From positions 27,505,825 to 27,569,824 of the forward strand of contig CM068313.1 of the NCBI GenBank assembly GCA_034766995.1: DNA of 64,000 nucleotides, given 5' to 3'. The DNA is from Acanthacorydalis orientalis. Lineage: Eukaryota; Arthropoda; Insecta; Megaloptera; Corydalidae. The position numbers and the translations under genes were made by a program. Below are positions 1-12,920 of this stretch, in pieces. The first letter of the stretch is position 1. Each line of letters opens with the position of its first letter. Under the pieces are notes generated by a model. The model saw nothing but the letters and a program-made list of their open reading frames with translations. It had not been told where the DNA came from and made no database searches.

Positions 1-241
1 GGCAAATTATTGAACAAACTTGATGATTTTTTTAGATTTTTTTTTAATTATATACATTTGTATGTACATAATAGTATAGGTTTAATTTTATTGCTTTCAT
101 GTAAATGTATATAGCTGAGCGGAATTGTTCGCAATAAACAAACAACTTACATAATTTTAAATGAAAATAATTATTAATGCAAGAAGTTCATAAACTAAGA
201 TAATAAAAGAGAAAACATTTCTGTCTTGAAAATAGTACTTG

Positions 242-243
<2 letters not shown>

Positions 244-285
<42 letters not shown>
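244..285. repeat. (TA)n microsatellite
   Basis: Perfect alternating AT, about 42 bp. Confidence 0.95.
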
Positions 286-287
<2 letters not shown>

Positions 288-1322
288 GAGTAAATATTTA
301 AATATTAAAAATAATCAAATTTAGAAAAATTAACATGTTAATTAATTCCATCATAAATAATAATAGTAAATACTAATAATAATAATTATGGTTAACAATC
401 GTATTAAATATACATATATTTTAATGTGTGTCAAAATAATTACATATGTTATTTTGGTAAAATTAAAGAACGTTTCTCTTAAAACTTGTTTCTAATTTAT
501 GTTTGTAATTGTCATATTTGTATTTTAACCGCCATGAATTAAATGTTTAAAACAGAAAAATATTTTATTTAGAAAATAATATACAGTGTTCATGATATTA
601 GATTTTTTCTATAAAACATATTTCAATAATTTGATTAATTAAATTATTAACAAAAAATTGATTCCGAAATACGAACTTGAAAGTATAATAAGATAATATA
701 AATAGCAAGTTTAAATTAATATTTTTTCAACGAATAACAAACTCAAAATATATTAATAATTACAATCACATAATTAATGATAAATGCAATTTTGTGTATA
801 ACTAAATGGTATTATTTAATATTACTTGATTTATCTATACCTCTTACAATATATCAGTTGAACCACATTATTAAATTTTAATATAAATATAAATTTATAA
901 ACTCTTCCAACAGAAAATTTTAAAAATTATTTTAATAATAATCGAAAACATAAAATACTGACCTTTGTTCCCTTTTTTTCGATATATTTAGAAAACATTC
1001 TTAATTTTAAATACGTTAATAATATTGTTAAAGATAAGATCTGATATTTTTCTGTAAAATGCTAATTAGATATCAAACTGGATTTTTAAGCTAATAATGT
1101 AGGGAGTTAAATTTTATAGATACTATTTTAAATACATATATATTTGAAATATCACTTTTTAATTTCTATCCCAACATTTCATGCAAATAATAGTCGTAGA
1201 ATAGTTTAATAAATATAAAATTTTATACGTTTGTTGATTATTTAAGTGTAATTTCGCATTTTATTTCAATACTTAATTACGTTTTTAAATATAATTTCAC
1301 CTATTTAGCATTACTTAAATTA

Positions 1323-1324
<2 letters not shown>
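286..1324. other. AT-rich stretch without recognisable feature
   Basis: Very AT-rich, stops in all frames, no inverted repeats of note. I see nothing in it. Confidence 0.5.

Positions 1325-1361
<37 letters not shown>
1325..1361. repeat. (TA)n microsatellite
   Basis: Perfect, about 37 bp. Confidence 0.95.
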
Positions 1362-1365
<4 letters not shown>

Positions 1366-1779
1366 GAAATATGAATGTGTATACCTAAAATAGTACCTTA
1401 TAAATATGTATATATATTATCAGCATTAATTCTCAAATAAATATTTCAATAAAATAAACATTGAAATAATAAATTTAAATATATTTAATTATTTACAATT
1501 TGAATATTTTAATAACATAGTAGGAAATATTATGAACATAGAATTATTAAAATAAATTTATTACTAGTTTTGAATAAATGTAGCGGTGAAACAATGTACA
1601 TATATAAGAAGAATCTTTTAGTGTATTTAATTTGAGGATAATAATATTTGTATGTTAATTTAACGTTAATAATAACTATATTTTCCGTGTGGACGTTCAT
1701 TTTAAATATTAAATTATTTTGTAATTATACATTTTGAGGAGAGAATGTAATGGCAGAGTGATTTTTGACGATGTGATTA

Positions 1780-2490
1780 GGGGAGAACGAAATATCCATT
1801 TCAGTACGTAAAAATAATTTCTCGATTTTTTTTCTATTATTTATGTATTTTGTAAATCATTCACGAACAATCTGCAAACAAACTGTAAGCGAGAAGTAGA
1901 ATTATTGCCCAGTTCTACAATTTGTTCTACTAAATCTCTCGTGTAATCAGCAGTATTTCACATTTATGATGGATAATTTAGTATGGTATTACACGTTTGA
2001 TATCCCACCCTTACACACGTCACCAACTTGTTTTTGTAGATGGTATCACCAACAATTCATATTGTTCAAAAAGACGATAATGTAGATATAAAATATGTTG
2101 GGGTAAAAGAGAACAAAAACTGTGTAATTCGTCAAAGTTTTGAGAACACCAACACTGTTATCAAGATTGTTTGTAATTCGTGGGGTCAATTGATGGATGA
2201 GGCTCATATTAACAAATTTATGGGGTCAAGTTATTTATGACAGGTTTTGATTGATATGGAAAAAGTAGATCAATTGGTAATTTTATCACTTACGCTATTG
2301 ATTGCTCTATGTCGTTTATTAAGGCTCCTGTTATGTATTAATGAAAAGAAAGCAAACAATTTTATTAGTGTAATAAATTTGAATGTCGTGAAAGACATTA
2401 AGATAAATTATAAATCAAGTTATTTTCGAAACGCTGTTGTATATGATTTTTTATATCTGAAATGTGCTGCGAACTCAACGTCGTAAAATA
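1780..2490. other. Mixed-complexity block with two unrecognised short open frames
   Basis: The block is free of TA repeats. Two adjacent + strand frames start at ATG 2040 (66 codons) and 2247 (79 codons). Neither translation has a motif I recognise and neither is flanked by a clear splice pattern. The phrase ggggtcaa repeats at about 2182 and 2222. They could be chance frames or a degraded unit. Weak evidence for coding. Confidence 0.2.
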
Positions 2491-2715
2491 TTTGTCATTA
2501 AAATAAAAATAAAAAAGGTTCAACAGAAACGAAATACAGAATCGTACGAAATGTAATTTATTACAGTATTTATAAAATTAAAAAATTCTAATGGCCGCGA
2601 ATACATTTGTTCAGTACTCATCTAAATGTAAGTGAATGTTTTAGTTATTTATTATTAGACATTTATATGTATTAATTTTATATAAATACATAATAAAATA
2701 TTAAAAACTGTTGTA

Positions 2716-2719
<4 letters not shown>

Positions 2720-2759
<40 letters not shown>
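2720..2759. repeat. (TA)n microsatellite
   Basis: Perfect, about 40 bp. Confidence 0.95.
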
Positions 2760-2763
<4 letters not shown>

Positions 2764-3444
2764 TTGATATTAAAGTAAGTAAATTCAGCCCATAACAATA
2801 TCTTAAGCCTTTAATGATCGTCTATAATATAAAGACACTTTTTCATTTATTTTTTCAATTTAACGATACCTCTCCACACTTTTCTAATGCTTTAGATGAT
2901 ATTTTTATCCACTCACTTCAGTGATCTTATTTCTGGATTTTTTAAATTTATTAATACAGTCCAAAAGTATTGAATACAGTTTTAATACTTTTTCAGTAAA
3001 ATAAGTGGAGAAGTGTATGCGTGTGATATTGTTTTTTATAAACAAAGCAAACAAACAAGACTAGTCAATGTAGAGTACTTGGCTTTATACTACTATCTGC
3101 ACATAATTAAAAGTTCACTAAGACTGGCGGTCTTTACTTTACTGAATGCGTTTTTTACAGTTTTGTGAATTTATTAAATTTGAATGATTTCGAAACATGA
3201 CAAGCAGGTAAGTAAATTATTGAGTAAAATACTATTTTTATGTTTCAGAATATGAAATATAGAAAGAATAAAAAGTAAACAGAATATTCGTAACAATGAA
3301 ATGAAAATAGACACTGGTTATAAATACAGTTTTTTTAATATGTTAAAATAAATAATAGTTGATGAAAGCATCCAAATATGACTGAATTTAAAAATTAATG
3401 AAGAGATATTTTATAAAAAATGTATGAATAAGTAAATGTGATTT

Positions 3445-3446
<2 letters not shown>

Positions 3447-3487
<41 letters not shown>
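3447..3487. repeat. (TA)n microsatellite
   Basis: Perfect, about 41 bp. Confidence 0.95.
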
Positions 3488-3489
<2 letters not shown>

Positions 3490-3689
3490 GTAATACAGTT
3501 CAGTTTTTCTACACGACAAATCGTATAATAAATCTACGTTTAATAAAATATAACAGGACGTTGTTCACAGTATCTAAATATAATCTCGATGTACACTACA
3601 TCTTATGTAAGTGCACGAAACAATATCATATGTTCAAGTTATTTTCAAATCCTGATATGGACTTTATTATGGATCATTAATTTTAACAT

Positions 3690-3970
3690 GACCCTTGTAC
3701 TTTCCACGCCTGTGTTCTAATCCATCACTTAACACACATTCTACTGTTGCCAACAATTCATTAAATTTGACAACGGCCATCTTATCTAAAGTAAATCACG
3801 GCCATTTTGTCGAGCTGAGAGGTCAGTGAACAGTGTGCTCGGTGTCGCCCAATAACTGCGGAATGTCGCAGCGCGCTTGTAATTGTCACTCTTGATTAAA
3901 TATCACAGCTTCGCGGCAAAACGGTGCCGGGATTCTTAGTGAGATATGTTTAGGATCGGTCTAAGGGATG
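3690..3970. promoter_or_regulatory. GC-elevated island with paired YY1/Pho-type sites
   Basis: CGGCCATCTT (3774-3783) and CGGCCATTTT (3799-3808) both match the YY1/Pleiohomeotic consensus GCCATNTT and sit 25 bp apart. A TCAGT (3823-3827) follows, but it lacks a DPE at +28. Further downstream the block is CpG-rich (around 3840-3880, 3910-3930). It could be a promoter, a Polycomb response element or an enhancer. Confidence 0.3.
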
Positions 3971-4133
3971 GATTGTACATTTTAGTCTTTTGTGTATCAA
4001 TTGTACTTTTTAAATATTATAAGTAAGATGCAAAATTAAAAAAAAATATTTACATACTTAAATATAACTTAAACATAAATATCAATATGTTTTTCAGATA
4101 AAAAATATCTTAACATATAAACATAAGCATATG

Positions 4134-4135
<2 letters not shown>

Positions 4136-4177
<42 letters not shown>
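4136..4177. repeat. (TA)n microsatellite
   Basis: Perfect, about 42 bp. Confidence 0.95.
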
Positions 4178-4180
<3 letters not shown>

Positions 4181-4489
4181 ATGTGTATATGTGTCTAATA
4201 CATATTTAGTAAATATTAACCAGTTTACAAAAAATTCTAAATAACTGTGTATCTAAAAACAGGTGCAAATAAAAACATATACTAGACATATGATCAATTT
4301 CTTCACCTAACAGAAGTTTCTATAAGTTAAATAGCTCAAACATTTTGTTTAGACATTAATGATAATAACCATATCATTTAATCTGATTAATTAATTCTAA
4401 ATAAATAACATAAATTAGTAATTAAGAATCCAAGCATTATACTTGATGCAACAAGAAGGTTGTGTTACAAGAAAATGTAAAAATTACGC

Positions 4490-4640
4490 ATCATTAACCA
4501 TTACAACCATTAGCCGTGGTCAGTGGGTGTGAGACCGGGTTTATATCTCTGTCTTAGACCATCCAGTGGCTAAAGGTGATAGAGTAAGGTGTTGGCGGTC
4601 CAAAACTAAATAATTGTTTAGTCGAAGGAAACAATTTATT
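4490..4640. other. Small GC-elevated island
   Basis: Around 4505-4605 there is a mixed-sequence stretch (accgggttta, ccatccagtggc, gttggcggtcc) with no open frame of note and no tRNA-like box pair. Nothing identifiable in it. Confidence 0.2.
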
Positions 4641-4958
4641 ATTCTGTTCAGTATCATTTCGGTCAGTTTTTTTTTATCAAGCAAACGAATTCAAAAGTCA
4701 CACATTTCAGAATGATATAATTCCAAATTGGATAACTCATAACATTTCAAGTTGATAATATGGTAGTTTGTGTATAATTTGTCGATTTTCTTAATGACCT
4801 ATACGATTCGCAAATTAGATTGAATTTAGATAAGGAATAGAATTAACATGAATAATACATAACATTCGAGATTTTTTTTGATAACTAATGAGCCCACCAT
4901 TAGAGACTAATAACAGGATATATGAGTGAACATTTAATAAATCTATTAAAGGTGTATT

Positions 4959-4963
<5 letters not shown>

Positions 4964-5035
<72 letters not shown>

Positions 5036-5042
5036 GTATATA

Positions 5043-5091
<49 letters not shown>

Positions 5092-5118
5092 GTATTTATA
5101 TATATATATATATATATC

Positions 5119-5153
<35 letters not shown>
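4964..5153. repeat. Long interrupted (TA)n microsatellite
   Basis: About 190 bp, the longest in the window, with recurring TATG interruptions every 10-30 bp in its middle and one ctgc break. Apparent coding frames on both strands are Tyr-Ile translations of this repeat. Confidence 0.95.
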
Positions 5154-5158
<5 letters not shown>

Positions 5159-5939
5159 CTATTATTTAGAATTAAATAATAAATATTCTGATCGTTAATT
5201 TATTACAAATTCAGCATTTTTTTAAAAAATGTAACATAAAAATATGAACATTTATTGAATACAATTAAAGTTTATTGTTAAAATTTATTTATTTAATTAT
5301 TTAACTTATAATAAATGTATATAAAAGACATCTATATTTTAAAAATACAAAAAAAAAACATATTGATAAAAACATATTTAAATATTATATATATAAAAGC
5401 CTCTTAATTAGAAAAAAAGTTTAATTTATTTCACTGAAAATATGTATACTATATTACTAATTGAATTCTATTCTATAAATACATATAACAATTCGTATGT
5501 ACAAAAACGTTTAAAATGTTATTTCTAAAATAAGTAAAACTAATTTAAATAAGTAATTATCACAATGTTCCATACCACACCGAGCATTAAAAGTAAATAA
5601 ATAGTTTAAGAATTGATTCAAATGCACATATAAATATATTTTTTTGTTTTTGCATTTAATTGAAAATTTAATCCACTTTATCGGATGAAGATTGAATGAC
5701 TAATACTTTTTTACAAGTTTTGTATTTTTTGTACATATAAAAGTAATAAATAAACTCGATATTGATTGAACATAAAAGCGTACATTTGATATGCTTTTAA
5801 AATGAGACAACTTGACTCAAATACGCTCTCATACATTTTCGATATATTCATACTCTTAAAAATTCACAACACGAAAATATAAAAGTAAACAGAATGTCAA
5901 ATAAAAACTGATTACATATATAAGTATGACATTTGTATT
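5154..5939. other. AT-rich stretch without recognisable feature
   Basis: Low-complexity A+T with short homopolymer runs. No gene, RNA or long repeat seen. Confidence 0.45.
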
Positions 5940-6260
5940 TACATATTACATATAGAATCGAACCGGTAGCATCCACATGCCAACGTTAGTTCATCCGTAT
6001 AATTTAGACCGTGATCATCGAGACCAAAAACAAATTATGCTATACGTCAATCAGCAAATATAATGAAGAGGACTTCAATGTCGATTTTGACATTCGCTCG
6101 AAACAAAACACGGGAGTAGAAAATAATAATAAAAAAAGAACTAAATCAACTCAACTCTAAAGTGGAACCAAAAGCAACGCTCACGCTCCACGCATATCAA
6201 TTCTACAGTCAAATAAATTCGAGTGATCTGTAGTAGAAATCATAAAATATAATCTTTCCG
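5940..6260. other. Mixed-complexity island
   Basis: This is a repeat-free stretch with scattered CpGs (cgaaccggtagc near 5958, cacgctccacgc near 6180). Every frame is interrupted by stops. Candidate regulatory DNA only by contrast with its neighbours. Confidence 0.2.
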
Positions 6261-7281
6261 TTGCCTCCAATATATAATAATCTTATGTGAGGCAACGCAG
6301 GAAACGAAAAATATGTGATAAATTAAGTGAATTATATACAATTACATCTTATAAAATCAGCAATTAATTGAACAAACTTCCTATGCACATGTATGTTTAC
6401 TTATATCACAGAAGGCCTTAATAGAATGATAATTAGTTAGTGTGCTATTAGAACTCTGATTTATGATCGTTATCTTTTAACATAAAATGAAATATTTTGA
6501 TAATTTCCGAACACTTTTGACCTTAATAATAAAACTAAGATTAAACAAATGTGTATTTCAAAAGTGATATGTTTTTATAAACGCATGATTTACGTTAAAA
6601 ATGTAAATAAATGTTCGTTTTTGAATGCATAAAAACAGATATTTTCTTTAAAAAATGTATAATAAACAACATAAATAAAATTAATAAGAATACAGATCAT
6701 TTATTATTTAGAACAGTGTTCTTTAACTTTTCTATTAGTGCAGAACACCTTGAAGTATTTTCTAATTTAGAAAGAGCATCAGATACACAAAAATATACAA
6801 ATTACATTTTCTTTCAAACTGAAACAGATTTTTTATAATTTGGTTAAGTAATTTATATATATTATATCATATTTTGTTTTATTAAAATCCATTGTTACAT
6901 ATTCGTTCCATTAACTATAAAATAAATAATATGACTACTAAATTCGTATAAAGGAAGAAAATATTAAACTTGTTTAGTACCGAAGATGGTCTACAAAAAT
7001 ATAAAAATATAGAATAGGATAACTTAATAAATGTCTAAAGCACTCTATTTTACACAAAATCCAGTTTATATACTTTTAGATAATTTTTTTTCATACTAAA
7101 GATTCTTCAAATAGATTTATTAATTTAAATGTTAAAAAGAATTTAAGGTATTTAATATAATTATCGTTTTATGAAATATGATTAATTTGAATTCATGCCA
7201 GTTTGGTTAAAAGTTTGCAAATCAATAAGTTTCCAATGGCTACGTTTAAAATTATATATGCAAAAGACACGTTAACTAATA

Positions 7282-7284
<3 letters not shown>

Positions 7285-7373
<89 letters not shown>
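7285..7373. repeat. (TA)n microsatellite
   Basis: About 89 bp with a single ACA interruption. Frames across it on both strands are artefacts. Confidence 0.95.
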
Positions 7374-7377
<4 letters not shown>

Positions 7378-7462
7378 ATATGATTGTGTATGTATACATA
7401 GATATCTCACTTTTTATCATTATTTTTCATTTTATTTAATTATAATTAAAATTAATTTAATT

Positions 7463-7493
7463 TATATATATATACATACATATATATATATAT
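7463..7493. repeat. (TA)n with TACA interruption
   Basis: Short imperfect tract. Confidence 0.9.
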
Positions 7494-7801
7494 GAATGAT
7501 TTTGATTGGATTTTTTTGCATATAGGGAATAAATAAAAAATAAATGAACTTTTTCGAATTTAAATTAATTACATATTTACAATAATTGAAGTTAATTCAA
7601 CATATTGGATTTTAATTAATTGTGTTGAATGAAATTTTACTACATTTATTCTTATATAATACCTGGAATGTAATTTAAAAATATTTTTTTGAAAATAAAT
7701 ATTATTTTTACGGTCGAAATATTATTTAATGGTCGCAAAATTAAATAAATATTTTCTTTATAGCACGATATTTAAGTGACATTTTAAATTTATTTAAATT
7801 C

Positions 7802-7802
<1 letters not shown>

Positions 7803-7848
<46 letters not shown>

Positions 7849-7864
7849 TATGTATGTATGTATA
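7803..7864. repeat. (TA)n with (TATG)n tail
   Basis: About 40 bp TA followed by TATGTATGTATG. Confidence 0.95.
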
Positions 7865-8449
7865 ATGAGTCATTTTAGGAAGTTATTCATTACCAAATTA
7901 TAATATATATTATACTTAAGAAAAATTAATCTTATTAGAATTTACTTTATTATAAGTGAAATTAATCAGACTATTTAGTTCTTGTTAACATGTTTGTACT
8001 TTGTTCTGAATTTTATGATATGCAAAATAGATTTAATCGTAGAGAAGAAAGCTGGTAATAACTATTAATTAGAATATTAGAGAATTTTAAATTATTGAAT
8101 AACACGGAATAAAAAATAAGTAAATAGTTTAAAAAATATTTCAACAATTTTTGTCTATAGTCATTTAACACGTACTGTAAAATATAAATCGTTTAAATAG
8201 AATGGAATTTAGTCAGTTTGAATTTATCATTAATTAAATGGTTTTTATTTGCTAATAGATGATCGCCTTGAAAAGATGTAATATTATCCTTTCGTGAATA
8301 ATCTTAAAAATTAAAAGTATAAGATAGACATTATTTTATATAAAAGTAAGAGTTGCTGCTAAAATACTAAACAAATATTTTAAGATAAAACATCCAGAGT
8401 CCACGTATATGTGAATAAATCAATATGCGGTTTAACACAAGCTTAATTG

Positions 8450-8830
8450 CTATAAGCAAATATTTAATTGAATTGTATAAACGACGTCATACACTCTGTT
8501 GTTTAGTTCAACTACAAAAAATGGATGTATGAAAGCGTACTGACATCCACGGTAATGATTGACTTTGATTTGAGGATCTAGACATTCACGTATTAAATAT
8601 TTATACATGATAATGATGTTTTTACAGACCCGAATGTTTTACGAAACGACACGGACGTTAATCAAAGAGGATAGGCTGTATACTGAACGCAAGTTCGTTG
8701 CGTACGTTTGTCTTCTTTTAACGGAATGTTTACGGAGTTTGAGGGTTGCACTGTAACCCCAGATCAATAGGCAATCAACATTTCATCTCACAAAATAAAC
8801 ATAGAAGAAAGGTAACTCTCTCAACGATTT
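8450..8830. promoter_or_regulatory. GC-elevated island, candidate cis-regulatory element
   Basis: About 380 bp without TA repeats, rich in CpG (acgacacggacg near 8647; cgttgcgtacgt near 8697). It contains TTAATCAAAG near 8658, which includes a Tcf/HNF1-like core. No sustained open frame. The function is inferred only from composition. Confidence 0.25.
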
Positions 8831-8944
8831 AGTTAACGTATTCAGAGATGAAGGTTTTACTTTTATTCTGTAAATAGAAGGTATGTTTATATTTATGTAG
8901 TTTCGTGTAGATACTGTTTATTAATATTGATTTTAAATTACATC

Positions 8945-8969
8945 CATACATACGTACATACATATATGC

Positions 8970-9066
<97 letters not shown>

Positions 9067-9073
9067 TATATAG

Positions 9074-9098
<25 letters not shown>
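8945..9098. repeat. Compound (TACA)/(TA)/(TAGA) microsatellite
   Basis: About 150 bp: TACA/TACG units, two TA blocks split by TGTACATGTG, then TAGATATAGATA and TA. Confidence 0.95.
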
Positions 9099-9104
<6 letters not shown>

Positions 9105-9363
9105 GTATATGTTATTCTATGTTTATATTTAGTTTTTGTTAATTTATCATGAACATTCTTTCAACAAGATTGGTCAAACAACTAATACATAATATTAGTA
9201 ACAATTTTTAATACTGACGTTGAAAAGTTAATTGTCCATTATAACATAATCAACATTACGTTTAAAGAACATACTATTAAGGTACAGCTAATTAGTTGTG
9301 AAATCGTCTGGTAAAACAATTATACATTTATAAACAGCATACGTACATACAAAATATAAACAT

Positions 9364-9366
<3 letters not shown>

Positions 9367-9420
<54 letters not shown>

Positions 9421-9438
9421 AAGAAAGAGAAAGAGAGA
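9367..9438. repeat. (TA)n to (GA)n compound microsatellite
   Basis: TA to about 9397 then GA, decaying into AAGA units. Confidence 0.95.
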
Positions 9439-9801
9439 ACTATCAGAATTAAGATCTTAAATTATTTTTAAGATATTTCTTTACTTTAAAATAATTTGTA
9501 AATGATTTCAATTTTGGTATTCAAATCATTAAAAATTAGAAAAGTATTTCAGCACTTAAAAATGTATAGAATATTAATAAGTATTTTTATAATACATTTA
9601 TAAAATCTATATACTCGTATATTATTAATAAAATTTCTGTAGACAAAATAACATTTCTTCATAGGACTTATTTATTAATTGGTTAATAAAAAAAAATGTA
9701 AATTTTTTTATATGTTTTCTATTATAAATTTATTTATTTTCTCAGAAATGTTCTGTGTCGAATAATAATTCGAATATTTTTTTTATTTATTGCATTTGCA
9801 G

Positions 9802-9802
<1 letters not shown>

Positions 9803-9852
<50 letters not shown>
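9803..9852. repeat. (TA)n microsatellite
   Basis: Perfect, about 50 bp. Confidence 0.95.
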
Positions 9853-9853
<1 letters not shown>

Positions 9854-9959
9854 TTATATGTGTGTATAAAATCTATATTGATATTACTATTGAAATTAAT
9901 ATACACATTTCTAGCAATAACTTCAATTAATACAAAACAGCTGACAGATTAAAGGAAAT

Positions 9960-10310
9960 CGAACTAAGTAAACTGTATGTACATACACACCTAAACGTAT
10001 ATCTAACGTTTATATTCCAACATTTTCTTATGTCCACCATATTATAGAGTAGTGTACAATTCCCGTGAGGAATAATAATATACGTTTAATACATAAGGTT
10101 AGAGTATATGTGGTTTATCCTTATCGTATGAATGTCTGGCAATTATCGTTTGATGAAATTGAATTCTACCGGAGGGTTAGTCGTGCTTTTATAAATCGTT
10201 CCTTTGCTGAAGTTCGAACCGCACTACTCGATATCAAAGGCGTTTGAGGGGACGCCTTAACCAACTACGTATGTTCAATAACGATTTAGACAGGTTTGAG
10301 TTAGTATATT
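9960..10310. other. GC-elevated island with a short open frame
   Basis: A + strand frame spans 10065-10247 but begins with GTG, not ATG, and its translation matches no family I know. The stretch 10165-10260 has several CpGs (accggagggt, gttcgaaccgc). Coding is doubtful. Confidence 0.2.
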
Positions 10311-10352
10311 CGTTGTCATATATGATGCAATACTAACGTTTTATTTATACCA

Positions 10353-10356
<4 letters not shown>

Positions 10357-10412
<56 letters not shown>
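10357..10412. repeat. (TA)n microsatellite
   Basis: Perfect, about 56 bp. Confidence 0.95.
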
Positions 10413-10419
<7 letters not shown>

Positions 10420-11100
10420 TAAATAACTTTAATTTTTGTTCAAATTAAATATTTAATGAACTGAAATGTGTGTCCACCACTTTATTTTAATATAAAGAAA
10501 TAAATGTTAACTAAGATTAAAAATATCAAAAATGGATTTAAAAATTTATTTCATAAATTCTTTCTAGAAATTTTCTATGTTGATATCAGTAGTATCATTT
10601 AAAGGACAGTAATAATATATTATGAAACTAAATTGGATTTTTGTCAATAATAATAATTGGTAAAATTAAAGAAAATTCTTATCTATTGTGATGTTATTCA
10701 AAACACAAGATTATTAATTACTTGCATATTCTTTTTTCTTGCACTAGTAATAAAATAATTCAGACATGATTTTTTGCAAGAATTATTTCTTGTGTTATAT
10801 AACCTTCAACGATTTGCAAGATTTAAAAATTAATGATAAGTATGATTTAAATCTATTTTTTTCTTTATATATTTCTCTATAATCTAATAAACTATATGTA
10901 CAACATACTTTTTGAAATAAATATTTTTTTTGATACAACTGAATTAATAAAAATTTAGTTATTAGGTATTTCAATATAATAGAAGTAATTTATTATATTG
11001 AAGCCATTTTTCTTAAAGATATTCAAGACATTTTTCTTAAATAAGTGGAAGTAGAATAATTCAACTTGATTACCAATAAATAAAATGTTAAATATCTGCT

Positions 11101-11140
11101 ACACACACGTGTGTGTGTATATATGTATATATATACACAC

Positions 11141-11204
<64 letters not shown>

Positions 11205-11206
11205 AC
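11101..11206. repeat. (CA)/(GT)/(TA) palindromic compound microsatellite
   Basis: ACACACACGTGTGTGTGTAT occurs first, and a near copy follows 30 bp later, each centred on CACGTG. A 55-bp TA tract follows. Confidence 0.95.
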
Positions 11207-11580
11207 AATCATGGTTAAAAATACATAGGAGAGAAGATGTCACACACAGAGACATCAAATATTTATGTCACTTGATCTATGCGATCATTTTACCTGACGA
11301 CGAATAAACACGCCTGATTTTCTTTGATCAATACATCCATCCTTGTTCGCGTGCAAAGGTGTACTGAAAAAATCCCGCATTTATTTCGATCTGTCTATTC
11401 CACGTTGTCAAAGAAATTCATGAACATACACAGGATGGAAACAGCAAATGTATTTCTATATAATATTTAATCGTGCGTATATGCGCCCCATCTTTCAGTT
11501 TTATAAGGTGAATGAAAATTCGAATAAGGTTTACCCTTGAATAAATTCGTTGATTTACGCACTTTTAGATGGATAGAAAG
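11207..11580. promoter_or_regulatory. GC-elevated island, candidate cis-regulatory element
   Basis: Mixed sequence between two TA tracts, with CpG-bearing segments near 11297-11315, 11347-11352 and 11472-11490. Two short open frames on opposite strands at 11555-11754 overlap each other and show no recognisable domain. Confidence 0.2.
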
Positions 11581-11773
11581 CAGCTTTGCGTACAGAGCAA
11601 AATACTTCTTTTGGTAAATTTAATAACGTGTTTAAATTATGTACAGAAATTGGATCGTTTTCTTGATAGAGCATTTTCCACATTGAATCTCTTCCCTCTA
11701 CAAGCAAATCGTGTATGTGGATTACTTTTTCAAAACACAATTATTAAAATTTGATTTCTTTCTCTAGTGTTGA

Positions 11774-11775
<2 letters not shown>

Positions 11776-11817
<42 letters not shown>
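11776..11817. repeat. (TA)n microsatellite
   Basis: Perfect, about 42 bp. Confidence 0.95.
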
Positions 11818-11821
<4 letters not shown>

Positions 11822-12022
11822 ATAACCAACGTTTCCGACAATAAATTATCTCCAGTTGAAGAATTTTTTAAAAAATATGTAGGATTATTAAACTTGCCTA
11901 AATAATCTATATTTTATAAGAGATTGTTTAAGTGCGACTTTGTGTTTTTTTAATACGTTAGTGTGAATGTATTTAAATAAATAAGTAAATATAATTTATA
12001 TCAAAAATCTAGGACAATTATG

Positions 12023-12026
<4 letters not shown>

Positions 12027-12062
<36 letters not shown>
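12027..12062. repeat. (TA)n microsatellite
   Basis: TACATACA then about 33 bp TA. Confidence 0.95.
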
Positions 12063-12065
<3 letters not shown>

Positions 12066-12429
12066 TTTTATTAAATATCGGAATACAACTCTGGCTACAT
12101 GAAAATTATTATTATTTGCATGTCAATCTTGCATATTTATAAAGTAAATAACAGAATTAAAAATTTATAACTTTTATTTGTTTTTTTTTTTTCAATTATT
12201 TTTTAATTTGATGTTTGTGTATATTGTACAATATGGATTCATAATTATACACATACATTAAGAAATATTCATTAATTTTTATAAATAAAAAATACTTTTA
12301 TAACAAAAATATTGAACTATGAGAAATAATTTACAGTGATAAATTTTTGAATATATTTGAACTGTATACTTTCCATTCTTAATTAAAAATACATTTGGTT
12401 AATGAGATATATCATACACAAATAAAAAT

Positions 12430-12457
12430 ACATACATACATACACACACACATACAT

Positions 12458-12490
<33 letters not shown>
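12430..12490. repeat. (TACA)/(CA)/(TA) compound microsatellite
   Basis: Four-base TACA units flank an ACACACAC block and pass into TA. Confidence 0.95.
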
Positions 12491-12493
<3 letters not shown>

Positions 12494-12679
12494 AAATAAA
12501 TAAATACTCGGATATGTTATTGTTATAAACAACTGTTAAAATAGCCTATTAACTAAAATCTCAACACATGCTATTATATATTTGATTAATTCTTCAAGGA
12601 TACGTTGTAACATATATATGTCTAAATTACCTAAAGTAATGTTTATCTCCGTTTATATTACATTATGATATCTATGTAC

Positions 12680-12920
12680 AATGTCGGCAGGTTTAAGCTG
12701 GAAATGTATTTAATAAATAATGACCATTTCGTGCCACATCCCCATCTCGAATTTCTCATCCCTTGTAATATCGAGTTTGATTTATTGGCAGCATTCTTAC
12801 AACATATACATTAGACAGAAATGAAGAAATACGTACTATGGTTCCGTTGCTTTTGTCGGATATATCACTGTAATCGACCAACTCGTTTGGCACGCTTCTT
12901 CTAAAAGTTATCGATAATAT
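12680..12920. other. Mixed-complexity island
   Basis: A repeat-free segment containing tgtcggcagg (about 12680), a C-rich run ccacatccccatctcg (about 12736) and gtttggcacgcttc (about 12885). Frames are closed. A possible regulatory element. Confidence 0.2.

Noticed and set aside
3823..3855. TCAGT after the YY1 pair as a second promoter
   Set aside because: The +28 position reads ATAAC, which does not match the DPE. No TATA box or downstream exon.
4500..4610. Possible tRNA-like gene
   Set aside because: There is no box A/box B pair and no cloverleaf could be drawn.
4815..5179. Open frames on both strands (85-102 codons)
   Set aside because: They are Tyr-Ile translations of the (TA)n tract. 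The same applies to frames around 7193-7439, 11023-11307, 25355-25624, 27921-28160, 40758-41006, 46318-46542 and similar ones.
10205..10225. gttcgaacc as a tRNA box B
   Set aside because: No matching box A upstream and no acceptor stem.
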